A DNA stretch of 64,000 nt from Flavobacterium sp. 1355 (GCF_017833415.1 NZ_JAFICC010000005.1:1-64000), one strand, 5' to 3'; shown: positions 19,706 to 29,129, counted from the first letter of the stretch. The notes: a model not told the origin generated them from the letters alone. Numbers and translations are program-made.

Positions 19706-21760
19706 TTAGAAAAAGAGGCTTTGGGCTTTGCTGAGTGCACTGGCCATATCGATCCCTTTCTGCAGGGCGCCTTTAAAAAGGTCTCCCTCGCTTTTAATCC
19801 TGGCCATGGCATTCGATAGGGTAAAATCCTTCATGGCAAGTCCTTTTTTTACCTCTTCCCAATGAAGGGGCATAGATACGGTAGCACCAATTTTTGGACG
19901 CAGTGAATAAGGACAGGCTATGGTGGCACCGGGACGGTTCTGCAGGAAGTCCAGGTACATTTTGCCATTGCGGTTTTTGATCTGGCGCTCCATACTGGTA
20001 AACTCCGGCAGTTGCTGGTGTACTATGGAAACAATTAGTTTTCCGAACATCTGGGACTGGTCATAGGAATAGGCAGCACCAAGGGGAATATATATGTGGA
20101 TACCGGTAGATCCCGATGTTTTAACAAATCCGGGTACTTCCATGCCATCCAGTACTTTTTTGACTTGCTGTGCCGCCTGGATGACCTGGTCAAAGGTATT
20201 TTGGTCGGGATCAAGGTCAATCACGCAATAATCGGGATTGTCGGGATGCTGTATCCTGCTAAACCAGGGGTTCATCTCAATACAGCCCAAAGAGGCCATA
20301 TAAAGAAGCGTGGCCTCATCGCCTCCGACCAGAAATTCCTTGTCCTCCCCGTCACTTGTGGTATAAGGAAACGTTTTGGCCCAGTCCGGGGCTTTTCCCT
20401 TCACATCTTTCTGATAAAAGCTTGGGCCGTGGATGCCGCCGGGAAAGCGATTGAGTGATAAAGGCCGGTCTTTGAGATACGGTAGGATATATTCCGCCAC
20501 CTGATAATAGTAATTGAACATATCGCGTTTGGTATAACCGTCTTCCGGCCAGTAGATCTTGCTCAGGTTGCTGAATTTCAAACTGTGCCCTTTGATTTTT
20601 TTCACCTGTGATTCCTCTGTGGGATTCAATAATGTTTTTCTGCCGCTGTTTAAAGGCGCAGATACCAGATTGTTTGTAGCATGGTCTGAATCATGTTCTG
20701 CATCGGAAAGCACTGCTGCTGTAGGCGCAGCTGTTTCGCGCACAACCTCGGAGGCTTTCTTATCCGAGCGCATCCCTTCAAAAGAAGGATGGCGGAACAC
20801 GCCGTCGGAGGTCACTTCGGCAAAACTCACCTCGCAAACTAAGGAAGGCTTCAGCCAGGTTGCCTTGGCATGGGGCGGATTGGGACGGAATCTTGAGGGT
20901 TTGTTGATGTCGGGCTCTGAGGCAAACGGAATTTTATCTGTAATGAGTGGCAAAAACTGCCCGATCATTTCCTTTTGGAGTTTATCGCTAAATCCGGTAC
21001 CAACCTTACCGACATATTCCAGACTGCCGTTTTCATACACTCCCAAAAGCAGGGAGCTGAACTGCTTGGAAGAGCCTTCATTTTTTGTAAACCCGCCAAT
21101 GACTACTTCCTGGCGCTTATTTACTTTTATTTTTAGCCATTCCCTGTTCCGGCTGTCCGGGCTGTAGACAGAGGATGTCTTTTTGGCTATAATGCCTTCA
21201 AGGCCCATTTTTTTTGCTGCTGCAAAAAAATCAAGCCCGCCAGAGGTGAACACCTGGCTCAGGCGGATGGTGTCATCACCTGCCGGCAGTATTTCTTTCA
21301 AAATGGTCTGCCTGTCGCAAAGAGGAATTCCCATAATGTCCTTGCCATTGTACCACAGAAGGTCAAAAACATAATATACCAGATTGCCGTCTGCTTCGCT
21401 TCGCCAGTTCTGAAGAGCACTGAAGTCGGCTTTGCCGTCTTTGCCGATCACTACAATTTCACCATCCAGAACCGCATCAAATGTCCATTGGGAAAGGGCA
21501 GCGGTAAGCGGATAATATTTCTCTGCAAAGGATTTGTTGTTGCGTGAAGAAATGGAAACGGATCCTTTATTAATGTAAGCCAGTGCCCGGTAGCCGTCCC
21601 ATTTGACCTCGTAGGTCCAGTCGGGATCATCAAATGGCTCATTGACCAGCGTAGCCAGCATTGGTTTTATACCGCCAGGCATTTTGGCTCGCCTGCCATT
21701 TTTTAACAATGCAGTGATTTTCAATGCATTTTTTCCGGATGTTTCTTTCTTTGTTTTCAT
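19706..21760 (-). CDS. ligD: Non-homologous end-joining DNA ligase D (ligase-polymerase form)
   Basis: Seals double-strand breaks with ATP and fills ends with its primase-like polymerase, normally recruited by Ku. The 684 residues hold an N-terminal ATP-dependent ligase domain (about 30-330; nucleophile K53 in EVKWDGYRAL, DGEIVVIG, and C-terminal KINKR-type segment), a linker of low complexity (about 340-390), and a C-terminal AEP polymerase domain (FSNLSKIYWPEDGYTKRD, GPSFYQKD, catalytic DLDPD). The 3'-phosphoesterase domain usual in Bacteroidota LigD is absent, so it is shorter than the three-domain form and arranged like Bacillus LigD. No Ku gene is in the window. The spacer 21761-22121 holds only a terminator. 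Confidence 0.93.
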   Translation of the reverse strand: MKTKKETSGKNALKITALLKNGRRAKMPGGIKPMLATLVNEPFDDPDWTYEVKWDGYRALAYINKGSVSISSRNNKSFAEKYYPLTAALSQWTFDAVLDGEIVVIGKDGKADFSALQNWRSEADGNLVYYVFDLLWYNGKDIMGIPLCDRQTILKEILPAGDDTIRLSQVFTSGGLDFFAAAKKMGLEGIIAKKTSSVYSPDSRNREWLKIKVNKRQEVVIGGFTKNEGSSKQFSSLLLGVYENGSLEYVGKVGTGFSDKLQKEMIGQFLPLITDKIPFASEPDINKPSRFRPNPPHAKATWLKPSLVCEVSFAEVTSDGVFRHPSFEGMRSDKKASEVVRETAAPTAAVLSDAEHDSDHATNNLVSAPLNSGRKTLLNPTEESQVKKIKGHSLKFSNLSKIYWPEDGYTKRDMFNYYYQVAEYILPYLKDRPLSLNRFPGGIHGPSFYQKDVKGKAPDWAKTFPYTTSDGEDKEFLVGGDEATLLYMASLGCIEMNPWFSRIQHPDNPDYCVIDLDPDQNTFDQVIQAAQQVKKVLDGMEVPGFVKTSGSTGIHIYIPLGAAYSYDQSQMFGKLIVSIVHQQLPEFTSMERQIKNRNGKMYLDFLQNRPGATIACPYSLRPKIGATVSMPLHWEEVKKGLAMKDFTLSNAMARIKSEGDLFKGALQKGIDMASALSKAQSLFF

Positions 21761-22023
21761 CTGGTCTTTAATTTTAATTCAAGAGTACATGCCTTTATAA
21801 GGGAAGCTTTCTGGTAGGTAAGCTTCTGCCTGTTTTTTCTTTTAAATGCTAAACCTTTTAAAATTAAAGATATAGGTTCAATATTTTTTATATTATAAGG
21901 CACAATTCTTATCTAATTTGCATGGTGATCCTAATGGAATCATCCGTAATTTTATCGTTTTCAACAGTTAGAATCATTAAATATTTTTACATTGATATTG
22001 AAATAACAGCTTGCACAAAAATG

Positions 22024-22059
22024 ACAAAAAGCGACATTTCATTGAAAGTCGCTTTTTGT
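22024..22059 (-). terminator. Rho-independent terminator after the YdaT-like gene
   Basis: A perfect 12-bp stem (22024-22035 with 22048-22059) around a 12-nt loop. On the minus strand it ends GTCGCTTTTTGT and is followed by T-rich sequence. It lies 62 nt after the YdaT-like stop codon and separates that pair from ligD, so ligD must have its own promoter in 21761-22020. Confidence 0.8.
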
Positions 22060-22121
22060 TAAGTAGTTAGGAAAAAGAAGATACCGATAAAATCATCCCC
22101 ATTGAACCAGTGGTTTTTTAC

Positions 22122-22340
22122 TCACGACCTGTTTTTATTGGATTGATGATTTTTAGTTTTTTCGGTTTTCTCTTTATGGTTTTCGAGTAACTCACGGGCC
22201 TGTTTGAGTCCGGTAGCTATAGCGATTCCTTCTTCCACACCGTCCGTAAGCAGGGCATTGGCTATTTCTACTGCCTTTTCCCTTAACCCGGCGGGCTGGT
22301 TCTTGTAAGATGGGGGATAATCCCCGTTATACCAGGGCAT
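22122..22340 (-). CDS. YdaT-like small protein
   Basis: 72 residues beginning MPWYNGDYPPSYKNQPAGLR and continuing with helices REKAVEIANAL and EEGIAIATGLKQAREL, which matches the small YdaT-type proteins found across bacteria, often near stress and DNA-repair genes. The tail after residue 55 is lysine-rich and disordered. It follows the DUF3606 gene by only 4 nt and lies upstream of ligD on the same strand. The molecular role of the family is unknown. Confidence 0.78.
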   Translation of the reverse strand: MPWYNGDYPPSYKNQPAGLREKAVEIANALLTDGVEEGIAIATGLKQARELLENHKEKTEKTKNHQSNKNRS

Positions 22341-22344
22341 GATA

Positions 22345-22524
22345 TTAATTATTTTCTGCCAGGTATTTTCTGACTTCTTCTACCTGGGATCCTGCGACCC
22401 TCACAGCATCTTTTAATGTCTCCTGTGGCACATTGAACTTCTCAGACCAGTACTGTACCTCATATGATTCGCTGACGTTAATTCGCGTATCATCTGCTTT
22501 TCCTGTTTTTGCTTTATCATCCAT
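22345..22524 (-). CDS. DUF3606 small protein
   Basis: A 59-residue protein (start MDDKAKTGKADDTRINVSES, end VRKYLAENN) with the DUF3606 pattern: a polar N-terminus, then INVSESYEVQYWSEKF and two helices including LKDAVRVAGSQVEEVRKYL. The WSEKF...LKDAV segment is the family core. It lies 4 nt upstream of the YdaT-like gene, so the two are one transcript. DUF3606 proteins are small soluble proteins of unknown function, often stress-related. Confidence 0.8.
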   Translation of the reverse strand: MDDKAKTGKADDTRINVSESYEVQYWSEKFNVPQETLKDAVRVAGSQVEEVRKYLAENN

Positions 22525-22739
22525 GATGTTTAAATTAAAGGTTCATCTAAAATTACCCCATAAGATCATAATTCTGTTATATGATGAAGCGGGATTTTTT
22601 ACAGGATTGCTATGATTTGGGTGGGTTAATTGCGCAAACACTTTGAACAGAAGAAAAAAAGTCAAAATCTTGTATTAGAAAAGGTATAGCTTCATTTCTT
22701 TTTATAAAAATAAATGCGCTAGTTACAAGGGAAAAAATA

Positions 22740-23462
22740 TTATTTGTTCAAAATTTTCCTTGTTACAAATTCATTAAAAAAGAAATCCCTGTAAATATTT
22801 CCGATTGGTATTTCATTTTTTATAATATATACCGTATTGTTATCTACAGAATCTATTTTATTTACATTGATTATATAAGATTTGCTGACTCTGACAAAGA
22901 AACTTTTTGGAAGCAGGTCATGAATAGTCTTGATATTCATCAGGGTAATCACTTTCTGATTTTCCAAATAAAGAACCACGTAATCTTTTAAACCTTCGAT
23001 AAAAAGAATGTCACTAAAATGCACTTTAAACATTCTGCGGTCTGCCCTTACGAAAATATAATCGTCGGTTATATTTTCTATATTACTGTCTACATGATCA
23101 GTATGGAATAATTTGCAATAGGTCTGTGCTTTTTCGACTGCTTTTTGAAAGCGTTCTAATTTTACAGGTTTAATCAAATAGTCAATAGCGTCTACTTCAT
23201 AACTCTCAGAAGCAAATTCATGAAAAGCGGTGGTAAATACCACTAAAGTGTTTTTTGGAATAGTCCTGGCAAATTCAATTCCGTTCACTCCGGGCATTTG
23301 AATGTCAAGAAATATTAAATCAACTGTGTTTTTTGCAAGAAATTCCCTTGTAGCATCTGCTCCGTTAAATGAAGCTATAGATTCCAGATTTTCTGTCTGA
23401 TAAACCAGTTTTTGGATTGCTTTTCTTGCCAAAGGCTCATCGTCTACTATTATACAGTTCAT
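22740..23462 (-). CDS. LytTR-family response regulator
   Basis: 240 residues: an N-terminal receiver domain (D7-D8 acidic pocket, phospho-acceptor D53 in FLDIQMPG, and conserved K near 103) and a C-terminal LytTR DNA-binding domain (about 140-240, FVRADRRMFKVHFSDILFI). It binds short direct repeats upstream of target promoters. The start lies 1 nt after the stop of the sensor kinase gene, so they are translationally linked. The likely targets are the two divergent transcripts at 24510-24853, where 21-bp-spaced repeats occur. Confidence 0.9.
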   Translation of the reverse strand: MNCIIVDDEPLARKAIQKLVYQTENLESIASFNGADATREFLAKNTVDLIFLDIQMPGVNGIEFARTIPKNTLVVFTTAFHEFASESYEVDAIDYLIKPVKLERFQKAVEKAQTYCKLFHTDHVDSNIENITDDYIFVRADRRMFKVHFSDILFIEGLKDYVVLYLENQKVITLMNIKTIHDLLPKSFFVRVSKSYIINVNKIDSVDNNTVYIIKNEIPIGNIYRDFFFNEFVTRKILNK

Positions 23463-23463
23463 T

Positions 23464-24510
23464 TTATAATTTTAAGGTTAAGGTAACACAGTAGTTTTCC
23501 AAATTGTCTTCTATTTTCAAATCATGTGTCGAAGGGAACAGGAGTTCCAATCTTCTTTGAATATTGGCCATACCTAATCCACCTGGTTTACTAATTGCTT
23601 TTACAGCGGGTTTTGAGTTTATACATTTGAAAAAAAGTTCAGTACGGCGAACATCGAAGAATAAATTTACGTAGGATGATTTCGCAGAGTCATTATTATG
23701 CTTTACGGCATTTTCTACAAATGAAATAAATAACAAGGGAGGAACCTGGACACCGCTCAATTCGCCTTCTTTGGATATTAAAAAATTAAAATTATCCCTT
23801 CTGACTTTTTCCAGGTTTAAAAAATCTTCTAAAAAATGGATTTCTGAGGTTAATAAAACTTTATCTCTGGAGCTGTCATAAAGCTGATAGCGAAGCAGGT
23901 CGCTCAGCTTTACCAAAACCTGCGAAGCTTTTTTAGGATCATCTTCAATTAAGACATTGGCATTATTGAGCATATTAAAAAGGAAATGCGGATTGATCTG
24001 ATTTTTGAGCTGTTCGAGTTCGGCACCAGCTTTTGCCAGTTCCAGATCATGAATCAGCTGGGCGTCAGATATCCATTGCTGGAATAATTTAATTGCTGCC
24101 GATGCTATAATAAGCACCATGATCATAAAGGAATAGGTAAAAAAGTTAATATCGTCATCCTGGTAGGGCAGTAGATCAGGTTTGAAATAATAAGAAGCGA
24201 TCTGATGTATGATATACGCGAGGATTATGCCTGAAAGCACTGAAAGACTATAATTAAGGTATTTTTTTCTCAATAAAAATTTAGGTACAAAAAAATACAT
24301 ATTACTGTAGACCAATAAAATTATCTGAAAAAAAACAACTATTCGATTATAGGTCTCGAAAGGTTGTACATAGTCGGGCGGACTGTAGTACAAAACAACA
24401 ATACTAAATGCTATTAGCAGCAAATGACGATGAAACCGAAATTTTTCTGAAATGAAAAACTGAAGCATCCAATTGGTATCCGTAGTTTTTCTGTGTAAAG
24501 TTTTATTCAT
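23464..24510 (-). CDS. LytS/YehU-type sensor histidine kinase
   Basis: 348 residues with four hydrophobic segments (about 29-42, 57-75, 86-108, 123-142), a short coiled coil, the His_kinase domain with phospho-acceptor H175 (QINPHFLFNMLN), and a HATPase domain (N box FVENAVKHN, G box KPGGLGMANIQRRL). It has no extracellular sensor domain, so it probably senses a membrane or intramembrane signal. It phosphorylates the adjacent LytTR regulator. Its own promoter is at 24532-24559. Confidence 0.9.
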   Translation of the reverse strand: MNKTLHRKTTDTNWMLQFFISEKFRFHRHLLLIAFSIVVLYYSPPDYVQPFETYNRIVVFFQIILLVYSNMYFFVPKFLLRKKYLNYSLSVLSGIILAYIIHQIASYYFKPDLLPYQDDDINFFTYSFMIMVLIIASAAIKLFQQWISDAQLIHDLELAKAGAELEQLKNQINPHFLFNMLNNANVLIEDDPKKASQVLVKLSDLLRYQLYDSSRDKVLLTSEIHFLEDFLNLEKVRRDNFNFLISKEGELSGVQVPPLLFISFVENAVKHNNDSAKSSYVNLFFDVRRTELFFKCINSKPAVKAISKPGGLGMANIQRRLELLFPSTHDLKIEDNLENYCVTLTLKL

Positions 24511-24531
24511 GAGCCTATTTTAGATTTCAAG

Positions 24532-24559
24532 CAAATGTAGCAATATGCAGAGAATACAA
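24532..24559 (-). promoter_or_regulatory. Bacteroidota promoter of the two-component operon
   Basis: On the minus strand, TTG (24559-24557), 17 nt, then TACATTTG (24539-24532) matches the consensus fully. It ends 21 nt before the start codon of the sensor kinase. A pair of direct repeats lies directly upstream of the TTG box. Confidence 0.7.
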
Positions 24560-24567
24560 AATTTTAC

Positions 24568-24791
24568 TATACAAAAGCACATTTTTTATATACCAAAATA
24601 AGATTTAAAGATAGTAAACCTTTTCTATGAGCCTAAATAATAATATAAAGTCAAAAAAAAGGATAGTTCAATTAGAAATTTTTGCCTAAAAAATCGCGCT
24701 TCTTTCGCTGAAATCTTAGTGTGCATTTTTTTTACTATATGAAAAAGCTGCTTTAATATATAAAGTAACGCATTTTGTATATATAAAATAA
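24568..24791. promoter_or_regulatory. Candidate LytTR binding sites (21-bp-spaced direct repeats)
   Basis: Two clusters of similar direct repeats lie in the divergent spacer. Near the kinase promoter, TATACAAAAG starts at 24568 and TATACCAAAA at 24589, 21 bp apart. Near the TonB receptor gene, TATATGAAAA starts at 24736, TATATAAAGT at 24757, and a third TATATAAAAT copy near 24778-24791. LytTR regulators bind pairs of about 9-bp repeats on a 21-22 bp period. The receptor promoter seems weak (TACTTTAG at 24810-24817, no good TTG box), which suits activation. The assignment is inferred. Confidence 0.45.
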
Positions 24792-24853
24792 GCAGGTTCA
24801 GCAAAAATATACTTTAGCTGGGAAATGTAACATTTAATCCTAAATTTTAATAA

Positions 24854-27229
24854 ATGAAAAGCAGAATCCAACCCTTTCTATTACTCTTTTTTGCCTTTGT
24901 AGTAAATACATATTCGCAGGAAAAAATTACTCTTAGCGGCACAATAGCCAATGAATCCAGTAACGAAACATTAATTGGTGTAAACATTTACGTTCCGGAA
25001 GCTAAAGTAGGCATTACAACTAATTCTTACGGATTTTATACCATGACGCTGCCAAAAGGTACTTACAATATTATCATAAGTTACATGGGTTTTAATAATA
25101 TCGAAGAAACTATTACGCTGACCGAAAACACAAAAATGAACTTTGGGATGACAGAAGTTAGTAAAACACTGGATGAAGTTGTAATTAAAAGCAATACAAC
25201 AAAAGCAAACATCCGAAAGCCTGAAATGAGTACCAATAAACTCTCTATCGCCACGATAAAAAAGATGCCGGCCGTTTTGGGCGAAGTGGATGTCTTGAAA
25301 TCTATATTACAGCTTCCCGGGGTTACGAATGCGCAGGAAGGCGCGTCCGGCTTTAATGTCAGGGGAGGTTCTGTCGATGGAAATCTGGTGCTGCTTGATG
25401 AAGCCGTTGTTTACAATACCTCGCATTTATTCGGATTCTTTTCTGTTTTTAACTCCGATGTAATCAAAGATTTAAAGCTTTACAAAGGCGGTATTCCCGC
25501 TAATTTTGGAGGACGTATATCCTCAGTTCTGGATATTTATCAAAAAGAAGGAAACAATAAAGAGTTTCATGTCAACGGGGGTATTGGATTAGTCTCAAGC
25601 CGACTGCTTGTTGAAGGCCCTATCGTTAAAGAAAAAAGTTCTTTTGTGGTTGCGGGGAGAGGATCTTACGCACATCTTTTTATGAAACTGGCAGATGAAC
25701 CAAGTTCCGCCTTTTTCTACGATTTGAACACCAAGTTCAATTACAAATTCAATGATAGAAATAATGTTTTTGTATCAGGATACTTTGGTAACGATAACAT
25801 TGATTTTAATAACAGTTTTATAAACACCTACGGTAATAAACTTTTTAACGTAAGGTGGAACCATATATTTTCAGATAAGATTTTCTCTAATGCATCTGCC
25901 ATTTACAGTGATTACGACTATCAGATTAAAGTAAAAACCGTGGGGCTTAACTGGAAATCAGATGTGAAAAATTATAATTTTAAATATGACTTTAAACATT
26001 ATTTTTCAAACAACCTGACTTTAAATTATGGCCTAAATTCAATTTACTACAGCTTTAATCCTGGAACAATCAGGCCGTATGGAGATACTTCAGCTATCAA
26101 TCCGGACCAGCTGGCCAAAAAATATGCTTTTGAGAATGCGGTATACATCAGTGCCGAACAAAACCTTTCTGAAAAATTATCACTGAATTATGGACTTCGC
26201 TACAGTAATTTTCAAAGATTAGGCCCTCAGGAAGTGTACACCTATGCCAATAATCAGCCGGTTGTTTTCAATCAGCAGTTCCAGATCTACGAAGAGGCTG
26301 ATCCAACAGGAACAATAAACAATAAGAAAAACAAAAAGATAGCAAGTTTTGACAATCTGGAGCCAAGACTAGCCGTTGCTTATTCGCTAAACAATGACCA
26401 ATCCATCAAGGCCAGCTACAATAGAATGAGCCAATATGTGCATTTAATTTCAAATACTGCTTCTGCAACTCCGCTTGATATCTGGGCGCCTAGTGACCAA
26501 TACCTTAAGCCAGAAATTTTAGACCAGGTAGCATTGGGGTACTTTCACAATTTTAAAGACGATAAATATTCCCTGGAAGCTGAAACTTTCTATAAAAAAG
26601 TAAAAAACAAGGCAGATTATATTGACGGCGCAGATTTACTTGGAATTGATGCTGTAGAAAGAGTGCTTTTAAACGGAGAGGCAAGATCGTATGGCTTGGA
26701 AATGATGTTCAAAAAAAATACAGGAAAGCTGACGGGCTGGGTTTCCTATACTATTTCTAAAGCAGAACAAAGAACACCAGGCAGGAGTGCAGATGAGCCG
26801 GGCATAAATGACGGGAAATGGTACAGGGCAAATTATGACAAACTTCATAATTTATCTGTTACCGGTGCCTATGCTTTCAATCCCAAATGGACATTTGGAG
26901 GTATTTTTACTTTCCAGAGCGGAAAAGCAGCAACGTTTCCTAATGGAAAATACCAATATCAGGGTATTACTGTTTCGAGTTACGGAACAAGAAATGACGA
27001 TTCCTTATCTGCATACCACCATTTAGATGTATCTGCAACCTATACTCCTAAACCCGACAAGAAAAACGGATGGCAGGGTGAATGGAATTTCAGTATCTAC
27101 AATCTTTACAGCAGAAGCAATGCAGCATCTTACAGTTTCAGACAAAATGAAGATACAGGAGCAAGCGAGACAAGAAGAATATCCATTTTTGGTATTGTTC
27201 CGAGTGTAAGCTACAACTTCAAATTTTAA
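24854..27229 (+). CDS. TonB-dependent receptor with carboxypeptidase-regulatory-like domain
   Basis: A 791-residue outer-membrane transporter: signal peptide (ends VVNTYSQ), a CarboxypepD_reg-like beta domain (about 24-105), a plug domain (about 115-230, EVDVLKSILQLPGV, GFNVRGGS) and a 22-strand barrel ending in aromatic VSYNFKF. It is paired with a DUF4249 lipoprotein 33 nt downstream, a recurrent Bacteroidota pair distinct from SusC/SusD. The divergent LytS/LytT genes probably control it. The substrate is unknown. Confidence 0.9.
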   Translation: MKSRIQPFLLLFFAFVVNTYSQEKITLSGTIANESSNETLIGVNIYVPEAKVGITTNSYGFYTMTLPKGTYNIIISYMGFNNIEETITLTENTKMNFGMTEVSKTLDEVVIKSNTTKANIRKPEMSTNKLSIATIKKMPAVLGEVDVLKSILQLPGVTNAQEGASGFNVRGGSVDGNLVLLDEAVVYNTSHLFGFFSVFNSDVIKDLKLYKGGIPANFGGRISSVLDIYQKEGNNKEFHVNGGIGLVSSRLLVEGPIVKEKSSFVVAGRGSYAHLFMKLADEPSSAFFYDLNTKFNYKFNDRNNVFVSGYFGNDNIDFNNSFINTYGNKLFNVRWNHIFSDKIFSNASAIYSDYDYQIKVKTVGLNWKSDVKNYNFKYDFKHYFSNNLTLNYGLNSIYYSFNPGTIRPYGDTSAINPDQLAKKYAFENAVYISAEQNLSEKLSLNYGLRYSNFQRLGPQEVYTYANNQPVVFNQQFQIYEEADPTGTINNKKNKKIASFDNLEPRLAVAYSLNNDQSIKASYNRMSQYVHLISNTASATPLDIWAPSDQYLKPEILDQVALGYFHNFKDDKYSLEAETFYKKVKNKADYIDGADLLGIDAVERVLLNGEARSYGLEMMFKKNTGKLTGWVSYTISKAEQRTPGRSADEPGINDGKWYRANYDKLHNLSVTGAYAFNPKWTFGGIFTFQSGKAATFPNGKYQYQGITVSSYGTRNDDSLSAYHHLDVSATYTPKPDKKNGWQGEWNFSIYNLYSRSNAASYSFRQNEDTGASETRRISIFGIVPSVSYNFKF

Positions 27230-27262
27230 AAAATAAATAACAGACTTTTAAAAAGATATAAA

Positions 27263-28084
27263 ATGAAACTATTACAAAAAATTCTCATACTATCCGCAGG
27301 ACTGCTTTTGACAGGATGTGAAGACGTTATTAATGTGGATCTCGATACAGCAGCACCAAGACTGGTTATCGATGCGTCTATAGACTGGGTAAAAAATACG
27401 CCGGGCAATGAACAAAAGATTGTCTTGTCGACTACAACAGGATATTACAGTGCAGAATTCCCGACCGTTTCCGGAGCGGTAGTTACTGTAACAAACGCAT
27501 CAAATACGGTCTTTGAATTTGTAGAAACTCCCGGAACAGGACAATATGTCTGCAGTAATTTCCTTCCTGTTATAGGCCAGACCTATAACTTAAAAATTGT
27601 TTTGAATGGGCAGACCTATACTGCTTCGGAAACATTGACAGCTGTGCCTGAACTTGAAGATAATATTGAGCAGAACGACAAGGGAGGTGATACCGGTGAT
27701 GAAATTGAAATAACATTTTACTATCACGATGATGCAGGTCAGGCAAATGCTTATCTAAACAGTATTACCCAGCCATACACACCTTTTCCCGAGCTTGAAG
27801 TAGAAGATGATGAGCATACTAATGGTAACGTAATGCAGGAGTCCTATTCTTCTGAAGATTTAAAACCTGGGGACCAGATAGACATAAGACTGTATGGGAT
27901 TTCAAAAAGCTATTACAATTACATGTTCAAATTAATTGTGGCTTCTGGTAATGATGGCAGCCCTTTTCCAACCGTACCAAGTGCAGTTCGTGGTAATATT
28001 GTCAATCAGACCGACAGCAAGAACTACGCTTTTGGCTATTTCAGGCTGGCAGAAATGGATATAAAAAACTATATCGTTAAGTAA
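27263..28084 (+). CDS. DUF4249 outer-membrane lipoprotein
   Basis: 273 residues with a lipoprotein signal (LLLTGC, lipidated C19) followed by EDVINVDLDTAAPRLVIDA, the typical opening of DUF4249 proteins. The rest is beta-rich, consistent with an Ig-like surface lipoprotein that caps or assists its TonB receptor. It is the second gene of the operon and is followed by a strong hairpin at 28098-28130. Confidence 0.85.
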   Translation: MKLLQKILILSAGLLLTGCEDVINVDLDTAAPRLVIDASIDWVKNTPGNEQKIVLSTTTGYYSAEFPTVSGAVVTVTNASNTVFEFVETPGTGQYVCSNFLPVIGQTYNLKIVLNGQTYTASETLTAVPELEDNIEQNDKGGDTGDEIEITFYYHDDAGQANAYLNSITQPYTPFPELEVEDDEHTNGNVMQESYSSEDLKPGDQIDIRLYGISKSYYNYMFKLIVASGNDGSPFPTVPSAVRGNIVNQTDSKNYAFGYFRLAEMDIKNYIVK

Positions 28085-28097
28085 TTTAAGTTATTTC

Positions 28098-28130
28098 AAA
28101 TGCGGTAAAATGCAGTTTTTATCGCATTTT
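28098..28130 (+). terminator. Rho-independent terminator after the DUF4249 gene
   Basis: AAATGCGGTAAAA (28098-28110) pairs with TTTTATCGCATTT (28117-28129) with one G-T pair and a 6-nt loop. T-rich sequence follows. It starts 14 nt after the DUF4249 stop codon, and it makes an upstream start (28110) for the next gene unlikely. Confidence 0.7.
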
Positions 28131-28154
28131 AACTTTTACAAATTCAGTTTAAAA

Positions 28155-29024
28155 ATGGACAAGATATTGGTAACCGGTGCAAACGGACATTTTGGAAAAG
28201 GGGTGGTGAAAGCCTTACTCCATAATGGATTAGAGAAAAGAAACATTTATGCAATGGTAAGGAACAAAACCAAGGCATCAGAATTGCAATCTTTAGGCAT
28301 TAATGTTGTTTTTGGAGATTATGAAGATTATGATTCTTTGCTCACAGCATTTGCAGGTATAGACAAACTTCTTTTTGTTTCCGGAAGTGACTTAAGGAAC
28401 CGTGCCACACAGCACAAGCTGGTTGTCAAAGCAGCCAAGAATGCCGGGGTAAAGCATATTTACTATACCAGTCAGCAGCACAAAAGTGACGATCGGGATT
28501 CGCCTATTTATTTTATTATAAAATCACATTTGGCGACAGAAATAGCTATTATGAACAGCGGTATGAATTTTACAATTATAAGAAATGCTTTGTATATGGA
28601 TATGCTTCCTGAATTTCTAGGTGAAAAAGTTGTAGAAGACGGTATTTTCCTGCCGGCAGGGCAGGGTAAAATTGCTTTCACGCTCCGAAGCGAGATGGCA
28701 GAAACCGCAGCGGTTATTTTGACATCGCAGGGTCATAAAAATAAGGTTTATGAGATATCGGGCAGCAGTATTTCCTTCACAGAAATTGCCCAGAAAATTT
28801 CTGAAATAAAAGGACACAATATTACCTATCTGAGTCCCGATCCAAAAGCATTCATAAATGCAGCCGTAAAGAAAGGTGCACCAAGAATGCTGATAAAAAT
28901 GCTCGCGGGCTTTGCGCAGGCAGCTCGAATTGGAGAACTGGAAAGCGAAAGCCCGCACATGGAAAAAATTCTGGGAAGAAAGCCTTCGCAGGTCAATGAT
29001 TTTTTACAACAGATATACAGTTGA
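28155..29024 (+). CDS. NmrA/QorB-like NAD(P)-binding reductase
   Basis: 289 residues with an atypical SDR (NmrA-like) Rossmann fold: GANGHFGKG at the N-terminus, R26-N27 type NADPH loop (MVRNKTKA), and a conserved HIYYTSQQ segment. It resembles QorB quinone reductases. I chose the ATG at 28155 because the frame upstream runs through a terminator hairpin and 28155 starts directly at the first beta strand (MDKILVTGANG). The protein is cytoplasmic. It is probably a stand-alone gene; a terminator follows. Confidence 0.85.
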   Translation: MDKILVTGANGHFGKGVVKALLHNGLEKRNIYAMVRNKTKASELQSLGINVVFGDYEDYDSLLTAFAGIDKLLFVSGSDLRNRATQHKLVVKAAKNAGVKHIYYTSQQHKSDDRDSPIYFIIKSHLATEIAIMNSGMNFTIIRNALYMDMLPEFLGEKVVEDGIFLPAGQGKIAFTLRSEMAETAAVILTSQGHKNKVYEISGSSISFTEIAQKISEIKGHNITYLSPDPKAFINAAVKKGAPRMLIKMLAGFAQAARIGELESESPHMEKILGRKPSQVNDFLQQIYS

Positions 29025-29090
29025 AAGAAATTATTCTGGCTCTATGATGTCAATATAAAGACTTCATATTTTGTTTGTTTTGGTTAACGG

Positions 29091-29129
29091 AAAATGCTGA
29101 AAATTCAAAAGTTCAGCATTTTTTTTAAA
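29091..29129 (+). terminator. Rho-independent terminator after the QorB-like gene
   Basis: An 11-bp perfect stem (29091-29101 with 29112-29122) is followed by a run of T residues. It ends the plus-strand transcript before the convergent gene whose stop is at 29285. Confidence 0.8.

Noticed and set aside
20559..21167. 202-codon open frame on the plus strand, within ligD
   Set aside because: It is antisense to conserved LigD ligase-domain sequence, has no recognisable motif and follows the codon pattern of the real minus-strand gene.
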